Below, piece by piece: positions 16,719-25,867 of a stretch of 64,000 nucleotides of DNA. The notes below the pieces were generated by a model. The model made no database searches. It had not been told where the DNA came from and worked only from the letters and a program-made list of their open reading frames with translations. This stretch comes from Chlorogloea sp. CCALA 695 (GTDB taxonomy: Bacteria; Cyanobacteriota; Cyanobacteriia; Cyanobacteriales; Chroococcidiopsidaceae), in NCBI RefSeq assembly GCF_003003885.1, contig NZ_PVWN01000002.1:1-64000 (forward strand), given 5' to 3'. Both the position numbers and the translations under genes were made by a program. The number at the start of each line of letters is the position of its first letter. The stretch's first letter is position 1.

Positions 16719-17321
16719 TTAGTCTAGCTTTTCGCCGCTCAAAATAAAAATTGGATTTACCGCCGCAAAGGTTTGTTGCGTCCCCCGCGTCTCCAAACGG
16801 TTAACCGCCGATTGTACTACTTCTATATTACGGGCTTGGAGTTCGGACAAGGTTTGAGAAACTGCATACAGGGTTTCTAAACTAATAGCGGTGGCTACAA
16901 CGCGCCCCTGGACTGGCAAATACTTCCATACAGCTTTTAAAATATCTTTAACTTGACGACCGCCTTCAATGCAAACTCTTCCGGGAGGATTTTTTATTTC
17001 TGACAAGCATTCGGGGGCGCTAGAAACAACGACTTCAACATTTTTTACTTCAAAGACTTCGCAATTGCGCCGAATTAAGTTTGCGACTTCTTCATCTCTT
17101 TCAATGGCGATAATTTTACCTTGGGGACACAGTAACCCAACTTCTACGGGGATTGTTCCTGTCCCTGCGCCAATATCCCACAACACAGAATCAGCTTGCA
17201 GTCGCAATTGAGCAATTAATAACAGCCGAGTTTCACGCTTTGTGAGGGGAATTCCTGGTAAACGCTCAAATAACTCATCAGGAATCCCAGAAGTAATGTA
17301 GGGCCATATTTTGCTGGGCAT
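16719..17321 (-). CDS. cbiT: Precorrin-6Y C15-methyltransferase (decarboxylating), CbiT type
   Basis: 200 residues. GIPLTKRETRLLLIAQLRL and the SAM-binding loop LWDIGAGTGTIPVEVGLL, followed by IAIERDEEVANLIRRNCE, are the standard CbiT pattern. It methylates C15 and decarboxylates the acetate side chain in corrin synthesis. In many organisms it is fused to CbiE as CobL; here it stands alone. Other corrin genes in the window (cobM 18.3 kb, cobI 33.6 kb) are scattered, so cobalamin synthesis is not in one operon. Confidence 0.93.
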   Translation of the reverse strand: MPSKIWPYITSGIPDELFERLPGIPLTKRETRLLLIAQLRLQADSVLWDIGAGTGTIPVEVGLLCPQGKIIAIERDEEVANLIRRNCEVFEVKNVEVVVSSAPECLSEIKNPPGRVCIEGGRQVKDILKAVWKYLPVQGRVVATAISLETLYAVSQTLSELQARNIEVVQSAVNRLETRGTQQTFAAVNPIFILSGEKLD

Positions 17322-17427
17322 AAAATACCTGTATAAATCCAGAACATATAGATTGTAATCAGCTTTAACAAAAAACTTTTCTTTGTTCTGACTCAGACGT
17401 AAATATTATTTGTTTGGAGTTTTTGCG

Positions 17428-17745
17428 TTAATGAATCCCATCAAATCCGAATAGTTTAGCAAGTCCGCCGAGTAAAGCAACCAATAATCCAATTGCTACT
17501 CCACGATTTATAAATTCCTGCGTGTCAAATCGTTTATCAATTCCTTCAACTTTTTGGTCTAAAACTTTAACATCAGTCTTTAATTGGGAGACATCTTCGC
17601 CGATTTTGTCTACCTTATCTTCTAGCTTATCTATTTTGGCTTCTAACTTTTCAAACTTAGTATCAAATTTATTTTCTAGTTGGACAAATTTATTTTCTAG
17701 TTTGTCAAAAAGTTCTTTAATGTCGTACTCAACGTTTAATGTCAT
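17428..17745 (-). CDS. Small coiled-coil protein with a C-terminal membrane anchor
   Basis: 105 residues. Residues 10-75 form a near-continuous heptad coiled coil (ELFDKLENKFVQLENKF, KFEKLEAKIDKLEDKV and so on) rich in Lys/Glu, ending with a hydrophobic segment GVAIGLLVALLGGLAKLFGF that should span or dip into the membrane. Such DUF-type coiled coils are frequent in cyanobacteria and have no known function. It is a low-complexity but clearly coding frame. Confidence 0.75.
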   Translation of the reverse strand: MTLNVEYDIKELFDKLENKFVQLENKFDTKFEKLEAKIDKLEDKVDKIGEDVSQLKTDVKVLDQKVEGIDKRFDTQEFINRGVAIGLLVALLGGLAKLFGFDGIH

Positions 17746-18010
17746 GGTTGCTCATTTTCCTAGGGAATAATGCAGGGGCATATTTGGCTAGTCCTATTAT
17801 ATAAAGTAGAAGCTTGCTTGCAGTCACAACCTAGGCGATAGAAGAGTTATAATCCCCCTGCATAAACAATGACTACTCAAATATTCGGCGATTTCTACTA
17901 CGTATAGCGGGAAATAGCTAGAAAGGCTGGACGAAAAACTTTGAGAATCGCACATTGATTACAAGTAAAGTAGCCTAGAAGATATTAGAGGAATTTACAG
18001 GGGATTTAAT

Positions 18011-18178
18011 ATGTTTGGTTTAGGATGGCTGGAAGTAGGAGTAATTGCCATAGTCGGAGTTTTTATTTTTGGAACAAAAAAAATTCCCGAATTAGGTAGT
18101 TCGTTAGGTAAAACTTTGCGCGGTTTTAAAGCAGAACTCAAAGGCGATGATTCTAGAGACGATGAAGATAAGGAATAA
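18011..18178 (+). CDS. tatA: Sec-independent translocase subunit TatA
   Basis: 55 residues. The N-terminal membrane helix (LGWLEVGVIAIVGVFIFG) is followed by the hinge GTKKIPELGSSLGKTLRGFK, the diagnostic TatA/B amphipathic helix, and an acidic tail. The protein forms the pore part of the twin-arginine export pathway, in thylakoid and plasma membrane of cyanobacteria. ATG 18011 follows an AGGGG at about the right distance. It stands alone; no tatC is in the window. Confidence 0.95.
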   Translation: MFGLGWLEVGVIAIVGVFIFGTKKIPELGSSLGKTLRGFKAELKGDDSRDDEDKE

Positions 18179-18275
18179 AAGTTGATGTAAGTGCGATCGC
18201 ACTTCATTCATATTTGGTAATTTTATCTCCTTTCTAGAGGTAAATTTTTCAGGTAAAAGCGATCGCATTGCAAAT

Positions 18276-19079
18276 TCAGTTCTGTGGGCGAAATAAATGG
18301 TTGTGTTCGGGATGATATAAACGACTTCGCACTTCTCCCATATTTTGCAACGCCGGACTAATTACATACAATGTTGTGCGAATTAAATTTTCTTTTTGGG
18401 TAACTTCTGCCATTTTGTCAAGGGGTACCACTAAAATCTTTTCATCTACCCAACCCAAGCGAAAACAAATAGCTACGGGGGTTTCGGGGGTGTAGTGTTC
18501 TAATAGTTGAGCTTGGGCATTATCTATATGACGAGCGCTCAAATACAGACACAAACTAGCTTTATGGGCGGCTAAAGAGGCTAATTCTTCCGTGGCGGGT
18601 ACTTGGGTGCGTCCGCTAATGCGACTAAGAATAATTGTCTGTACTACTCCCGGAACAGTTAATTCTATTTTCAGTTTGGCGGCGGCGGCTTGAAAGGCGC
18701 TAATTCCGGGGATAACTTCAAAAGGAATATCGGCGGCGGCTAAGGCTTGCATTTGCTCGTGAATGGCGCTGTAGAGGCTAGGATCTCCCGATTGGAGGCG
18801 AATTACTGATTTATGCGATCGCACTCTTTCCACCATTAAAGGCAAAATTTCCTCTAAAGTCTTATTAGCCGTGCGAATAATCTCCGCATCGGGGCGACAC
18901 CATTGCAATACTTGTTTGGGTACTAAAGAATCAGCAAATAAAATTACATCAGCTTGAGCTAAAAGTTTTTGCGCCTTGACGGTAAGCAAATCGGGGTCGC
19001 CGGGCCCCGCGCCTACGAGGTAAACTGCTGGTGCTAAAGGAATAGTTGGCGTTGAGTGTAGAAGCTCTGACTGCGACAT
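18276..19079 (-). CDS. cobM: Precorrin-4 C11-methyltransferase
   Basis: 267 residues of the tetrapyrrole methylase fold. VYLVGAGPGDPDLLTVKAQK is the N-terminal signature, ADVILFADSLV and RLQSGDPSLYSAIHEQM are the SAM and substrate loops, and EVIPGISAFQAAAAKL follows. The 'ADSLV' and 'GDPSLYSA' variants are those of CobM/CbiF. It adds the C11 methyl group in cobalamin synthesis. Its start ATG at 19079 is downstream, in the minus direction, of the spacer holding an opposite-facing terminator (19164). Confidence 0.95.
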   Translation of the reverse strand: MSQSELLHSTPTIPLAPAVYLVGAGPGDPDLLTVKAQKLLAQADVILFADSLVPKQVLQWCRPDAEIIRTANKTLEEILPLMVERVRSHKSVIRLQSGDPSLYSAIHEQMQALAAADIPFEVIPGISAFQAAAAKLKIELTVPGVVQTIILSRISGRTQVPATEELASLAAHKASLCLYLSARHIDNAQAQLLEHYTPETPVAICFRLGWVDEKILVVPLDKMAEVTQKENLIRTTLYVISPALQNMGEVRSRLYHPEHNHLFRPQN

Positions 19080-19163
19080 AAAAAAACTTTTACTAATTTT
19101 ATATTTTTTTGCGGAACGGACTTATCTGCGCTTGAAGTAATAAATGGTAGATGCACCCTGGTT

Positions 19164-19196
19164 AAGCTCTAGATTTGACTCTAGAGCTTTTTTTTT
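19164..19196 (+). terminator. Orphan Rho-independent terminator facing right
   Basis: AAGCTCTAG (19164-19172), eight-base loop, CTAGAGCTT (19181-19189), then a run of eight T. This is a textbook terminator on the plus strand, yet the genes on both sides (cobM and lgt) run leftwards. No plus-strand gene ends here. It could close a small RNA transcribed from about 19090 onward. Confidence 0.75.
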
Positions 19197-19203
19197 GCAA
19201 ATT

Positions 19204-20076
19204 TTATCTTTGGGACAACTCTCGCTCTTTTTTTCTCACTGGTGCAACATCCGGTAAAGAGCGCTGATAAATGTACAGCCAAGCTAATCCCGCTAATCCT
19301 AAACTAATACAGACTAAACTTACAACTTGAGCCATCCGCAACCATCCCAGCATCAAGCTGTCGGTACGCAAACCTTCAATCCACAACCGCCCCAAACTAT
19401 AAGTAACCAAATAAACTAAAAATAATGTCCCGGTTTTGAGTTGCTTTCCTTTCCATCCCCGAAAAAATAGCGTCATTAACAAGCCAAATACCATTAAATT
19501 CCACAACGACTCGTATAAAAATGTCGGGTGATAAGCAACATCGGCAAATTGAGCGGGGCGATATTGTGGCTGTATGTATAGCTTCCAAGGTAAATTAGTC
19601 GGGCTTCCAAACGCTTCAGAGTTGAAGAAATTGCCCCAGCGCCCGATCGCTTGACCTAAAATTAACGAAGGTGCTACTAAATCGGCTAATTGCCAAAATG
19701 AAATATTTTTAACTCTAGCAAAAACTAGCGTCGCGATCGCACCGCCAATAATTGCCCCATGAATTGCAATCCCACCTTCCCAAATTCTGATAATTGTCTC
19801 TGGATGTTGGGAGTATTTCGACCACTCAAAAATAACGTAATACAACCGTGCGGCGGGAATTGCCCCAATAATTAGCCAGATAATCAAGTCTCCCAGCAAA
19901 TCGGGGTCAACCTGGCGACGTTTTGCTAAATATTGAGAGAGATTTATCCCAATCAATACCGCCGATGCGATTAGTAAACCATACCAGCGAATAGTTATCG
20001 GCCCAATTTGCACTAACTCCGCGCCGGGGGAAGTAAATTGCATTGCTAAAGGTAATTGACTAATATCCGGCAACAT
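19204..20076 (-). CDS. lgt: Prolipoprotein diacylglyceryl transferase
   Basis: 290 residues, about seven membrane segments. The Lgt signature [17 protein letters not shown] is present, along with the upstream [12 protein letters not shown] and the [11 protein letters not shown] region. It transfers diacylglycerol from phosphatidylglycerol to the lipobox Cys of pre-lipoproteins. The C-terminus has a cytosolic basic tail ([10 protein letters not shown]). Isolated gene with normal length. Confidence 0.97.
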   Translation of the reverse strand: MLPDISQLPLAMQFTSPGAELVQIGPITIRWYGLLIASAVLIGINLSQYLAKRRQVDPDLLGDLIIWLIIGAIPAARLYYVIFEWSKYSQHPETIIRIWEGGIAIHGAIIGGAIATLVFARVKNISFWQLADLVAPSLILGQAIGRWGNFFNSEAFGSPTNLPWKLYIQPQYRPAQFADVAYHPTFLYESLWNLMVFGLLMTLFFRGWKGKQLKTGTLFLVYLVTYSLGRLWIEGLRTDSLMLGWLRMAQVVSLVCISLGLAGLAWLYIYQRSLPDVAPVRKKERELSQR

Positions 20077-20196
20077 TATAATAATTCCTCAGAAATATTT
20101 ATTATCCCTTGCGATCGCCCAGTCAAAATTGTTTGTCTCCTCCGCAATAAGTTAAGGTCGTAATATATCTGTTTTTACATATACAAAATTACTTTT

Positions 20197-21267
20197 ATGG
20201 GCAGCAAAAGCCAAACTCAATCACAAACTGACACTAATACTCTAATTCAGCCTAACTCAACGCTATTAGGTTTAAATTTACAAGAACTAACAGACTGGGT
20301 AATCCTTCAAGGACAACCCGGCTATCGTGGCAAACAATTACACGATTGGATTTACCATAAAGGGGCGCGTAGTTTTGACGATATCTCGGTTTTTTCTAAA
20401 CAATGGCGCTCTAGCGTTTCTCATATCCCAATTGGGAGATCGAAAGTACACTTGCGATCGCAAGCACCAGACAAAACTGTAAAATATCTATTGCAACTAG
20501 CCGATAATCAGGTTGTAGAAACGGTGGGTATTCCTACCGAAAAACGCCTAACTGTCTGCGTTTCGAGTCAAGTAGGCTGTGCGATGGCTTGCGATTTTTG
20601 TGCTACGGGTAAAGGCGGTTTTAGTCGCAATTTATCATCGGGCGAAATTGTTGACCAAGTTTTGACAGTCCAAGAAGATTTTAAACGCCGCGTTAGCCAT
20701 ATAGTATTTATGGGCATGGGCGAACCGTTATTAAATACTGATAACGTTTTAAAAGCTATTGAATTGCTCAATCAGGATGTAGGTATCGGACAGCGCTGCA
20801 TAACTCTTTCAACTGTTGGCATTCGTTCGCGCATTCGCAAACTCGCTCGACACGAGTTGCAAGTAACTTTAGCCGTCAGTCTTCACGCCTCAAACCAAAA
20901 CCTCCGCGCCGAACTTATCCCCAGCGCTAACACTTATTCGCTGACCGATTTAATTACTGAATGTAAGGAATACGTGCAAGTTACGGGGCGACGAATTAGT
21001 TTTGAGTATGTCTTGCTAGCGGGGGTAAACGATTCGCCAAGGCAAGCAACAGAGCTTGCTCAACTGCTGCGCGGCTTTCAGTGCCATGTTAACTTGATTC
21101 CCTACAACCCCATTGCGGATGCGGACTACGAACGCCCAACCCCTCGCGCTATTCAAGCTTTTGTAACTACCCTACAACAGCAGCAAATCGCCGTTAGCGT
21201 GCGTTACTCACGCGGATTGGAGGCTAACGCTGCTTGCGGACAACTTCGTACTACTACGCAAGTTTAA
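20197..21267 (+). CDS. rlmN: Dual-specificity RNA methyltransferase RlmN (radical SAM)
   Basis: 356 residues. The radical-SAM cluster motif is CAMACDFC (CxxxCxxC, about residue 130), the segment [12 protein letters not shown] is the SAM-binding GEP loop, and the C-terminus has the second essential Cys in [11 protein letters not shown]. RlmN makes 2-methyladenosine at 23S A2503 and in some tRNAs. The N-terminus carries an extra Ser/Gln-rich 25 residues. Its 3' end overlaps the opposite-strand zinc-ribbon gene by 60 bp. Confidence 0.97.
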   Translation: MGSKSQTQSQTDTNTLIQPNSTLLGLNLQELTDWVILQGQPGYRGKQLHDWIYHKGARSFDDISVFSKQWRSSVSHIPIGRSKVHLRSQAPDKTVKYLLQLADNQVVETVGIPTEKRLTVCVSSQVGCAMACDFCATGKGGFSRNLSSGEIVDQVLTVQEDFKRRVSHIVFMGMGEPLLNTDNVLKAIELLNQDVGIGQRCITLSTVGIRSRIRKLARHELQVTLAVSLHASNQNLRAELIPSANTYSLTDLITECKEYVQVTGRRISFEYVLLAGVNDSPRQATELAQLLRGFQCHVNLIPYNPIADADYERPTPRAIQAFVTTLQQQQIAVSVRYSRGLEANAACGQLRTTTQV

Positions 21268-21444
21268 ACGGCAACTGTCAATTCCTGGCGCATAGGATTC
21301 TATGACTTTGCTAGTGTCTGAACAAGTAACCAATAAGTAGTCACAAGTTGGGCATTGCGTCCGAATTATATTGCTTTGGGCGATATAGTGGCGTTCGCCT
21401 TCACTACCGCAGTTTGGACAGCGAATTTTTTGAACTACTTGCAT
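21208..21444 (-). CDS. Small zinc-ribbon protein
   Basis: 78 residues. Two Cys pairs, [15 protein letters not shown] and [14 protein letters not shown], form a zinc ribbon like those of small cyanobacterial proteins sometimes labelled as PriA fragments. The C-terminal 20 residues run antisense through the end of rlmN and look less conserved. ATG 21444 is clear. It could bind nucleic acid; there is no direct evidence. Confidence 0.7.
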   Translation of the reverse strand: MQVVQKIRCPNCGSEGERHYIAQSNIIRTQCPTCDYLLVTCSDTSKVIESYAPGIDSCRLNLRSSTKLSASSVSLQSA

Positions 21445-21904
21445 TTTTGTACCTTTAGTGAGGAGCGGAGAAGAAATAAATTAAAACGAAAACTTACAAA
21501 ACTTAACCAATCAACCTTAATATGTAGCTTTTAAATGAGAATCAACCGCAATATTTGTAACTTCCTGTTTTTATTGTGTAAGCCTGTACGAGTGCTTGTC
21601 GTGTAACTTTAGGTAGAGGATTAAAACTTTTTCTTGTATCTTTTACCTCTAAGCTTGATGATCCCCACTTGTAACTCCTTCATATTCTAGCCTCGATCTC
21701 TAGATTGCTCGTAAACTTAATCAAAAATTAAACTTAGTAAATTACTGATGAACTATGTAGTTAATCGCACAAGCGTTATTACATATATTTATATTTTTCT
21801 CATTATTTGCTAAAAATTTAGACTGCGATCGCTACTTTATAAAAGGAAACATAAACTTATACAGTTTTGCTGAGGGCAATTTCGTAATATATTGAGGTGC
21901 AAAA
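21445..21904. other. 460-bp spacer, likely divergent promoters
   Basis: AT-rich, with no open frame of note and no repeat that I can see. It separates the leftward zinc-ribbon gene from the rightward thymidylate-synthase-like gene, so both promoters should be here. One HIP1-like GCGATCGC lies near 21825. Confidence 0.5.
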
Positions 21905-23419
21905 ATGACTTCTTCGCTAATTAGGGAAACACTGTACAAACCCCTATACAAACCAAATCAAATAATTTGCGGTACAGGTCAAACAGTAGTGGCGACCGGG
22001 TGGACGGTAAAAGAGAGCGTCGCCAAACACTTACAACCCTACGAATACGCCGGGATAGGAGCTTGTTATAGCCCAACGCGGGGTATTTCGCTATTAATTC
22101 GCAATTTATTGGCAAATCCCTTTGTACGGTACTTAGTAGTTATCAACGCTACTAAAGAAGACCGCAACGCCGGAGCGGTGGAGTGTTTAATTGATTTTTT
22201 CCGTAACGGCTTTGAATTAGGACTTACAGATACAGGTAAGCAGTGCTGGCTAATTCGCTCTACCGCAACGGGTTATATAGATATAGAAATTCCCTCTGAG
22301 GTTTTAGAACAGTTACGCCAATCAATAGAATGGGTTGAAGCTAAAACTATTACTGATGCTGTAAATAAAGTAAAGCGATTAGCGCTTAGAGAGCCAATAG
22401 AACCTTGGAGTAATCCGTTAACCTACGATTTAGCTACTTTAGAACCGACAGTTTTACCAGGGACACGCTACGGACACCGCATCGAAGGACGGACAATTGC
22501 CGAAACTTGGGTAAAAATTGTTCACCGTATTAAAACTACAGGGACAATCAGACCTACTCTCTACGATGGACAATGGCAAGAATTAATCGATTTAGTTGCA
22601 ATTGTTACTGATGAACCAGAACAGTTTTATTTTCCCGAACCTAATTATCTACCATGCGATCGCACTTTTATTAACCAATACGTCTCCCAAATCCTAGACG
22701 ATGCGCCCTCTATAGACGGAGTTAAGTATACTTATGGGCAAAGATTGCGATCGCATTTTGGATTAGACCAAATAGAGCAAGTAATTGATAAACTAAGCAC
22801 CGATATTGATTCCGCTAGAGCAGTAATGTCTTTATGGGACGTACAGGACGGCGAAGCAAATAATAGTCCCCCTTGTCTCAATCATATTTGGGTAAGGGTT
22901 GTAGATAACGAATTATCTTTAACTGCTACGTTTCGCAGCAACGATATGTTTTCTGCTTGGGTGGCGAATGCGATGGGGTTACGAGCATTGCAAAAACATA
23001 TTTTAGATCAAGTCTGCGATCGCGCTAACCATAATTTACAAATGGGGGCATTAATTACTATTAGCCAAAGCGCCCATATTTACGATGATTGCTGGGAAAA
23101 TGCCGACAATTTAATTCAAAATCAGTACAAAAAGCTTGTAGCGCAAAGAGATTATGCTGATCCTTCTGGTAGTTTTGTAATTAACGTCCAAGATGACACA
23201 ATTATTGTGGAACACATGACCCCTGGAACAGGATCAGTTGTTAATTGTTATTCTGGTAAATCTGCAACGGGGCTTTGTAGACAAATAGCCGCCGATTGTC
23301 CAGCTTTACAAGTTGGACACGCAATGTATTTAGGAAGCGAATTACAAAAAGCAGAAGTAGCTTTGCTAAATAAATTTTTATACACTCAAGACAAAGCTTT
23401 AAAATCAAACTCTAGCTAA
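21905..23419 (+). CDS. Thymidylate synthase-like protein (archaeal-type ThyA with N-terminal extension)
   Basis: 504 residues in two parts. The N-terminal ~100 residues (QTVVATGWTVKESVAKHL...YLVVINATKEDRNAG) resemble the DUF4346/MtrA-like methyl-carrier fold. The C-terminal part carries a ThyA core: SPPCLNHIWVRV with the putative nucleophilic Cys (about residue 322) in the PPC context, then ELSLTATFRSNDMFSAWVAN and MGLRALQKHI, the 'RS.D.f.g...N...l..l' substrate strand. It would make dTMP from dUMP. It is convergent with dcd (15-bp overlap), the enzyme that supplies dUTP precursors. The assignment is by motif, not alignment. Confidence 0.75.
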   Translation: MTSSLIRETLYKPLYKPNQIICGTGQTVVATGWTVKESVAKHLQPYEYAGIGACYSPTRGISLLIRNLLANPFVRYLVVINATKEDRNAGAVECLIDFFRNGFELGLTDTGKQCWLIRSTATGYIDIEIPSEVLEQLRQSIEWVEAKTITDAVNKVKRLALREPIEPWSNPLTYDLATLEPTVLPGTRYGHRIEGRTIAETWVKIVHRIKTTGTIRPTLYDGQWQELIDLVAIVTDEPEQFYFPEPNYLPCDRTFINQYVSQILDDAPSIDGVKYTYGQRLRSHFGLDQIEQVIDKLSTDIDSARAVMSLWDVQDGEANNSPPCLNHIWVRVVDNELSLTATFRSNDMFSAWVANAMGLRALQKHILDQVCDRANHNLQMGALITISQSAHIYDDCWENADNLIQNQYKKLVAQRDYADPSGSFVINVQDDTIIVEHMTPGTGSVVNCYSGKSATGLCRQIAADCPALQVGHAMYLGSELQKAEVALLNKFLYTQDKALKSNSS

Positions 23420-23998
23420 AGTGACAACTTCGGCTTGATCTTGATACTTACCTTGGCGATCGTCGTAACTTGTAGCACAGGGTTCTCCTTCTAAAAATAG
23501 CAGTTGTACTACACCTTCATTAGCGTAAATTCGACAATCTGCACTAGAAGAATTAGAAAATTCTAATGTTAAATGTCCTCTCCACGCGGCCTCGGCGGGA
23601 GTTAAGTTTGCAATTATACCACATCTTGCATAGGAGCTTTTTCCAATACATATAACTGTAATATTTGCGGGAACTTCTAGCTTTTCTAGAGCTACTCCTA
23701 AACCGTAAGAATGAGCAGGCAAAATAAAATATTTGCCATTATTATCTGTATGTAGTTGGGTTTGCTCTAAGTTTTCAGGATTAAAGTTTTTTGGATCTAC
23801 TACGGTTCCGGGAATGTGGCGAAAGATGCGAAACTCTGCACTAGAAAGACGGATATCGTAGCCGTAAGATGAAAGTCCATAGCTAATTACAGGCTGTAAT
23901 ACCGAGTCATGTTGATGTTTTCTAACTAATTGTGGCTCAAAAGGCAAAATCATACCTTCAGCCGCCATTTTAGTAATCCAAATATCGTTTTTAATCAC
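23405..23998 (-). CDS. dcd: dCTP deaminase
   Basis: 197 residues. SYGLSSYGYDIRLS, then VCIGKSSYARCGI, the catalytic Glu in EAAWRGHLTLEFSN and the closing NEGVVQLLFLEGEPC are the Dcd pattern. It converts dCTP to dUTP, which after hydrolysis feeds dTMP synthesis. The thymidylate-synthase-like gene is directly opposite, their 3' ends overlapping by 15 bp. A start at MAAEGM (about 23968) is possible, since the first ten residues are not typical. Confidence 0.95.
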   Translation of the reverse strand: MIKNDIWITKMAAEGMILPFEPQLVRKHQHDSVLQPVISYGLSSYGYDIRLSSAEFRIFRHIPGTVVDPKNFNPENLEQTQLHTDNNGKYFILPAHSYGLGVALEKLEVPANITVICIGKSSYARCGIIANLTPAEAAWRGHLTLEFSNSSSADCRIYANEGVVQLLFLEGEPCATSYDDRQGKYQDQAEVVTLARV

Positions 23999-24066
23999 AG
24001 CATCACAACTAAATCAACAGATTCTCTAGGATACTTGAGATATTAACTTTTGAATATATTTAATAC

Positions 24067-24603
24067 TTAAGGTTGGTGACTGCGGCGAATTTCAGTAATT
24101 TGGTCGGCTAGTTCTATAATTTCTGGGGGCATTTCTGTACCTGTCAGTACAATGTCTACATGACTGGGACGTTTTTTGATAAATTCCAATACCTCATCTA
24201 AGGGAATTAACCCAAAAGAAATCGCTAAACTTAGTTCGTCCAGTACCACAAAAGCATATTTACCCTCAGATACAACTTTTTGCGTATGCTGCCACAATGC
24301 TAGTAGTGACTTTGTTTCGGCTTCGTCTAGTTGGGGAGTATCGATATAACGGGGTAAATCGCAGCGAATCCAATCTAGGTTTTGTCCCAATTGTACCGGA
24401 TGCTCAAACCCTTGCCCTATACCGCCTTTAAGAAATTGAACCACTAATACAGACGTACCTTGTCCGGCAATTCTCAAAGCTTGGGCGATGACGCTTGTAA
24501 AAAAGCAACGGGGGGAACAGGTAAATACTTGCACAAGTCCCGCGATCGCATAAGGTAGGTTATTAGGAGTAGGTAATACAGGTGTTTCTAGCTGGGCAAC
24601 CAT
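24067..24603 (-). CDS. CobO/BtuR-like P-loop family protein with degenerate Walker A
   Basis: 178 residues. The fold follows cob(I)alamin adenosyltransferase: the strand VQVFTCSPRCFFTSV at residues 24-38, then ALRIAGQGTSVLVVQFLKGG, Walker-B-like YAFVVLDELSLAISFGLI, and HVDIVLTGTEMPPEIIELAD. But CobO needs a GxGxGKT loop, and here the position reads TCSPRCFFTS with no Lys. Cyanobacteria have such a subfamily annotated simply as P-loop NTPase. ATP binding is doubtful, and a corrinoid role is unproved. ATG 24603 is preferred to 24651. Confidence 0.8.
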   Translation of the reverse strand: MVAQLETPVLPTPNNLPYAIAGLVQVFTCSPRCFFTSVIAQALRIAGQGTSVLVVQFLKGGIGQGFEHPVQLGQNLDWIRCDLPRYIDTPQLDEAETKSLLALWQHTQKVVSEGKYAFVVLDELSLAISFGLIPLDEVLEFIKKRPSHVDIVLTGTEMPPEIIELADQITEIRRSHQP

Positions 24604-24684
24604 AGGACAATGTTTGACTGTTGAAGAAAATAATACAGATATATAGCGCAATTATTAGCTAAGTTCTTTGATTTAACACTAGAT

Positions 24685-24795
24685 ATGAGTGAAGGTCAAC
24701 CGCTCGAAGATAGTTACTTTGACAAAAAACTAGCAGTAGAGAAGAATCCGCAAAATGTCCTAAACTTGGCTCTATTCCCCCAACTAAACGAGTAA
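24685..24795 (+). CDS. Candidate small open reading frame (36 residues) directly upstream of rph
   Basis: An ATG-to-stop frame whose translation begins [20 protein letters not shown] and ends with ALFPQLNE. Composition is protein-like rather than random, and the stop lies five bases before the rph ATG, so it could be a coupled leader. There is no recognised family, and it may be a remnant or chance. Confidence 0.3.
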   Translation: MSEGQPLEDSYFDKKLAVEKNPQNVLNLALFPQLNE

Positions 24796-24800
24796 TAGTC

Positions 24801-25520
24801 ATGTGGCAACGTCCCGATGGTAGACAAAGCGAACAGTTGCGTCCGATTAGCTTTGAACTTGGGTTTACGCGCTTTGCGGCTAGTTCGGTTTTAACGAGAT
24901 GCGGCGATACGCAAGTGCTTTGTACGGTAACGATTAGCGATGGAGTACCTAAGTTTTTGTTAGGTTCAGGAAAAGGCTGGCTAACGGCGGAATATCGAAT
25001 GTTACCCGGAGCAACCCCTCAGCGTCAACAAAGAGAATTGTTAAAACTATCGGGACGTACTCAAGAAATTCAACGCTTAATTGGGCGCAGTTTACGCGCA
25101 GCCATTGATTTAGAGGCACTAGGAGAACGAACAATTACTATTGATGCTGACGTACTCCAAGCTGATGCTGGAACCCGGACAACCTCTATTACGGGGGGCT
25201 TTGTGGCGCTATCAGATGCGATCGCCTCCCTGATAAAAAAAGGGACTTTAGAACATTCTCCGATTCGTCACCAAGTAGCGGCGGTTTCTGTAGGGATACT
25301 CCAAGGCAAACCCTATTTAGATTTAAACTACCCCGAAGATGTAGCCGCCGAAGTAGATTTAAACGTAGTCATGGACAGCAACTTAGGGATTATAGAAATC
25401 CAAGGAACCGCCGAAGAAGGCAGCTTTAGCCGAGTTCAAACTAACCAAATGCTCGATATTGCCGAAAAAGGAATTAAGGAACTGTTTATCGCGCAGCAGC
25501 AAGCGTTGCGGACTGAATAA
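24801..25520 (+). CDS. rph: Ribonuclease PH
   Basis: 239 residues. [19 protein letters not shown] at the start, [54 protein letters not shown], and [19 protein letters not shown] are the conserved blocks of RNase PH, the phosphorolytic 3' exonuclease that trims tRNA ends. Full length, intact. Confidence 0.98.
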   Translation: MWQRPDGRQSEQLRPISFELGFTRFAASSVLTRCGDTQVLCTVTISDGVPKFLLGSGKGWLTAEYRMLPGATPQRQQRELLKLSGRTQEIQRLIGRSLRAAIDLEALGERTITIDADVLQADAGTRTTSITGGFVALSDAIASLIKKGTLEHSPIRHQVAAVSVGILQGKPYLDLNYPEDVAAEVDLNVVMDSNLGIIEIQGTAEEGSFSRVQTNQMLDIAEKGIKELFIAQQQALRTE

Positions 25521-25569
25521 AAAGATTGACAGAAAAATTGATACTCACTGAGTGATAGACAGCTAATGA

Positions 25570-25581
25570 TAACTATAGTAT
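25570..25581. promoter_or_regulatory. Candidate controller-protein box upstream of the C gene
   Basis: TAACTATAGTAT, with the perfect palindromic core ACTATAGT. The same 12-mer occurs at 27767-27778 upstream of the methylase gene, on the opposite side of the R-M locus. The core resembles known C-boxes such as GACTATAGTC-type sites bound by controller proteins. No other copy was noticed in the window. Confidence 0.55.
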
Positions 25582-25639
25582 GTAGAATTTTAGTATGCAG
25601 CCGTTTATGACTGTTTTAGTCCTGGATGAGAAAAGTTGT

Positions 25640-25867
25640 ATGGGGGCGGAAATACTCAAAAGATTTGGTCAAAGAGTAAGAAATGAAAGATTAAAGCGGA
25701 GTTTTTCTCAGGAAAAATTAGCCGAAAAAGCAAGTTTGCACAGAACATATATAGGAATGATTGAAAGAGCCGAGAAAAATATTACTCTTATCAACATTGA
25801 AAAAATTGCTAATGCTCTAGAAATAAGTATTGAGGAACTGTTAAAAGAAAGTAGTAAAAATGAATAA
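25640..25867 (+). CDS. R-M controller (C) protein, XRE-type HTH
   Basis: About 75 residues from ATG 25640: ILKRFGQRVRNERLKRSFSQ, then EKLAEKASLHRTYIGMIERA and EKNITLINIEKIANALEI, a compact XRE domain with the AEKASLHRTYIG recognition helix typical of R-M controller proteins. Such proteins time restriction enzyme expression after methylation. Starts at 25595 and 25607 are also open; the shortest fits known C proteins of about 80 residues. The stop overlaps the ATG (25860) of the disrupted nuclease gene. Confidence 0.85.
   Translation: MGAEILKRFGQRVRNERLKRSFSQEKLAEKASLHRTYIGMIERAEKNITLINIEKIANALEISIEELLKESSKNE

Noticed and set aside
18276-19203. Cobalamin riboswitch near cobM, cbiT or cobI
   Set aside because: No B12-box-like segment was recognised upstream of these genes, and the genes are scattered biosynthetic ones.
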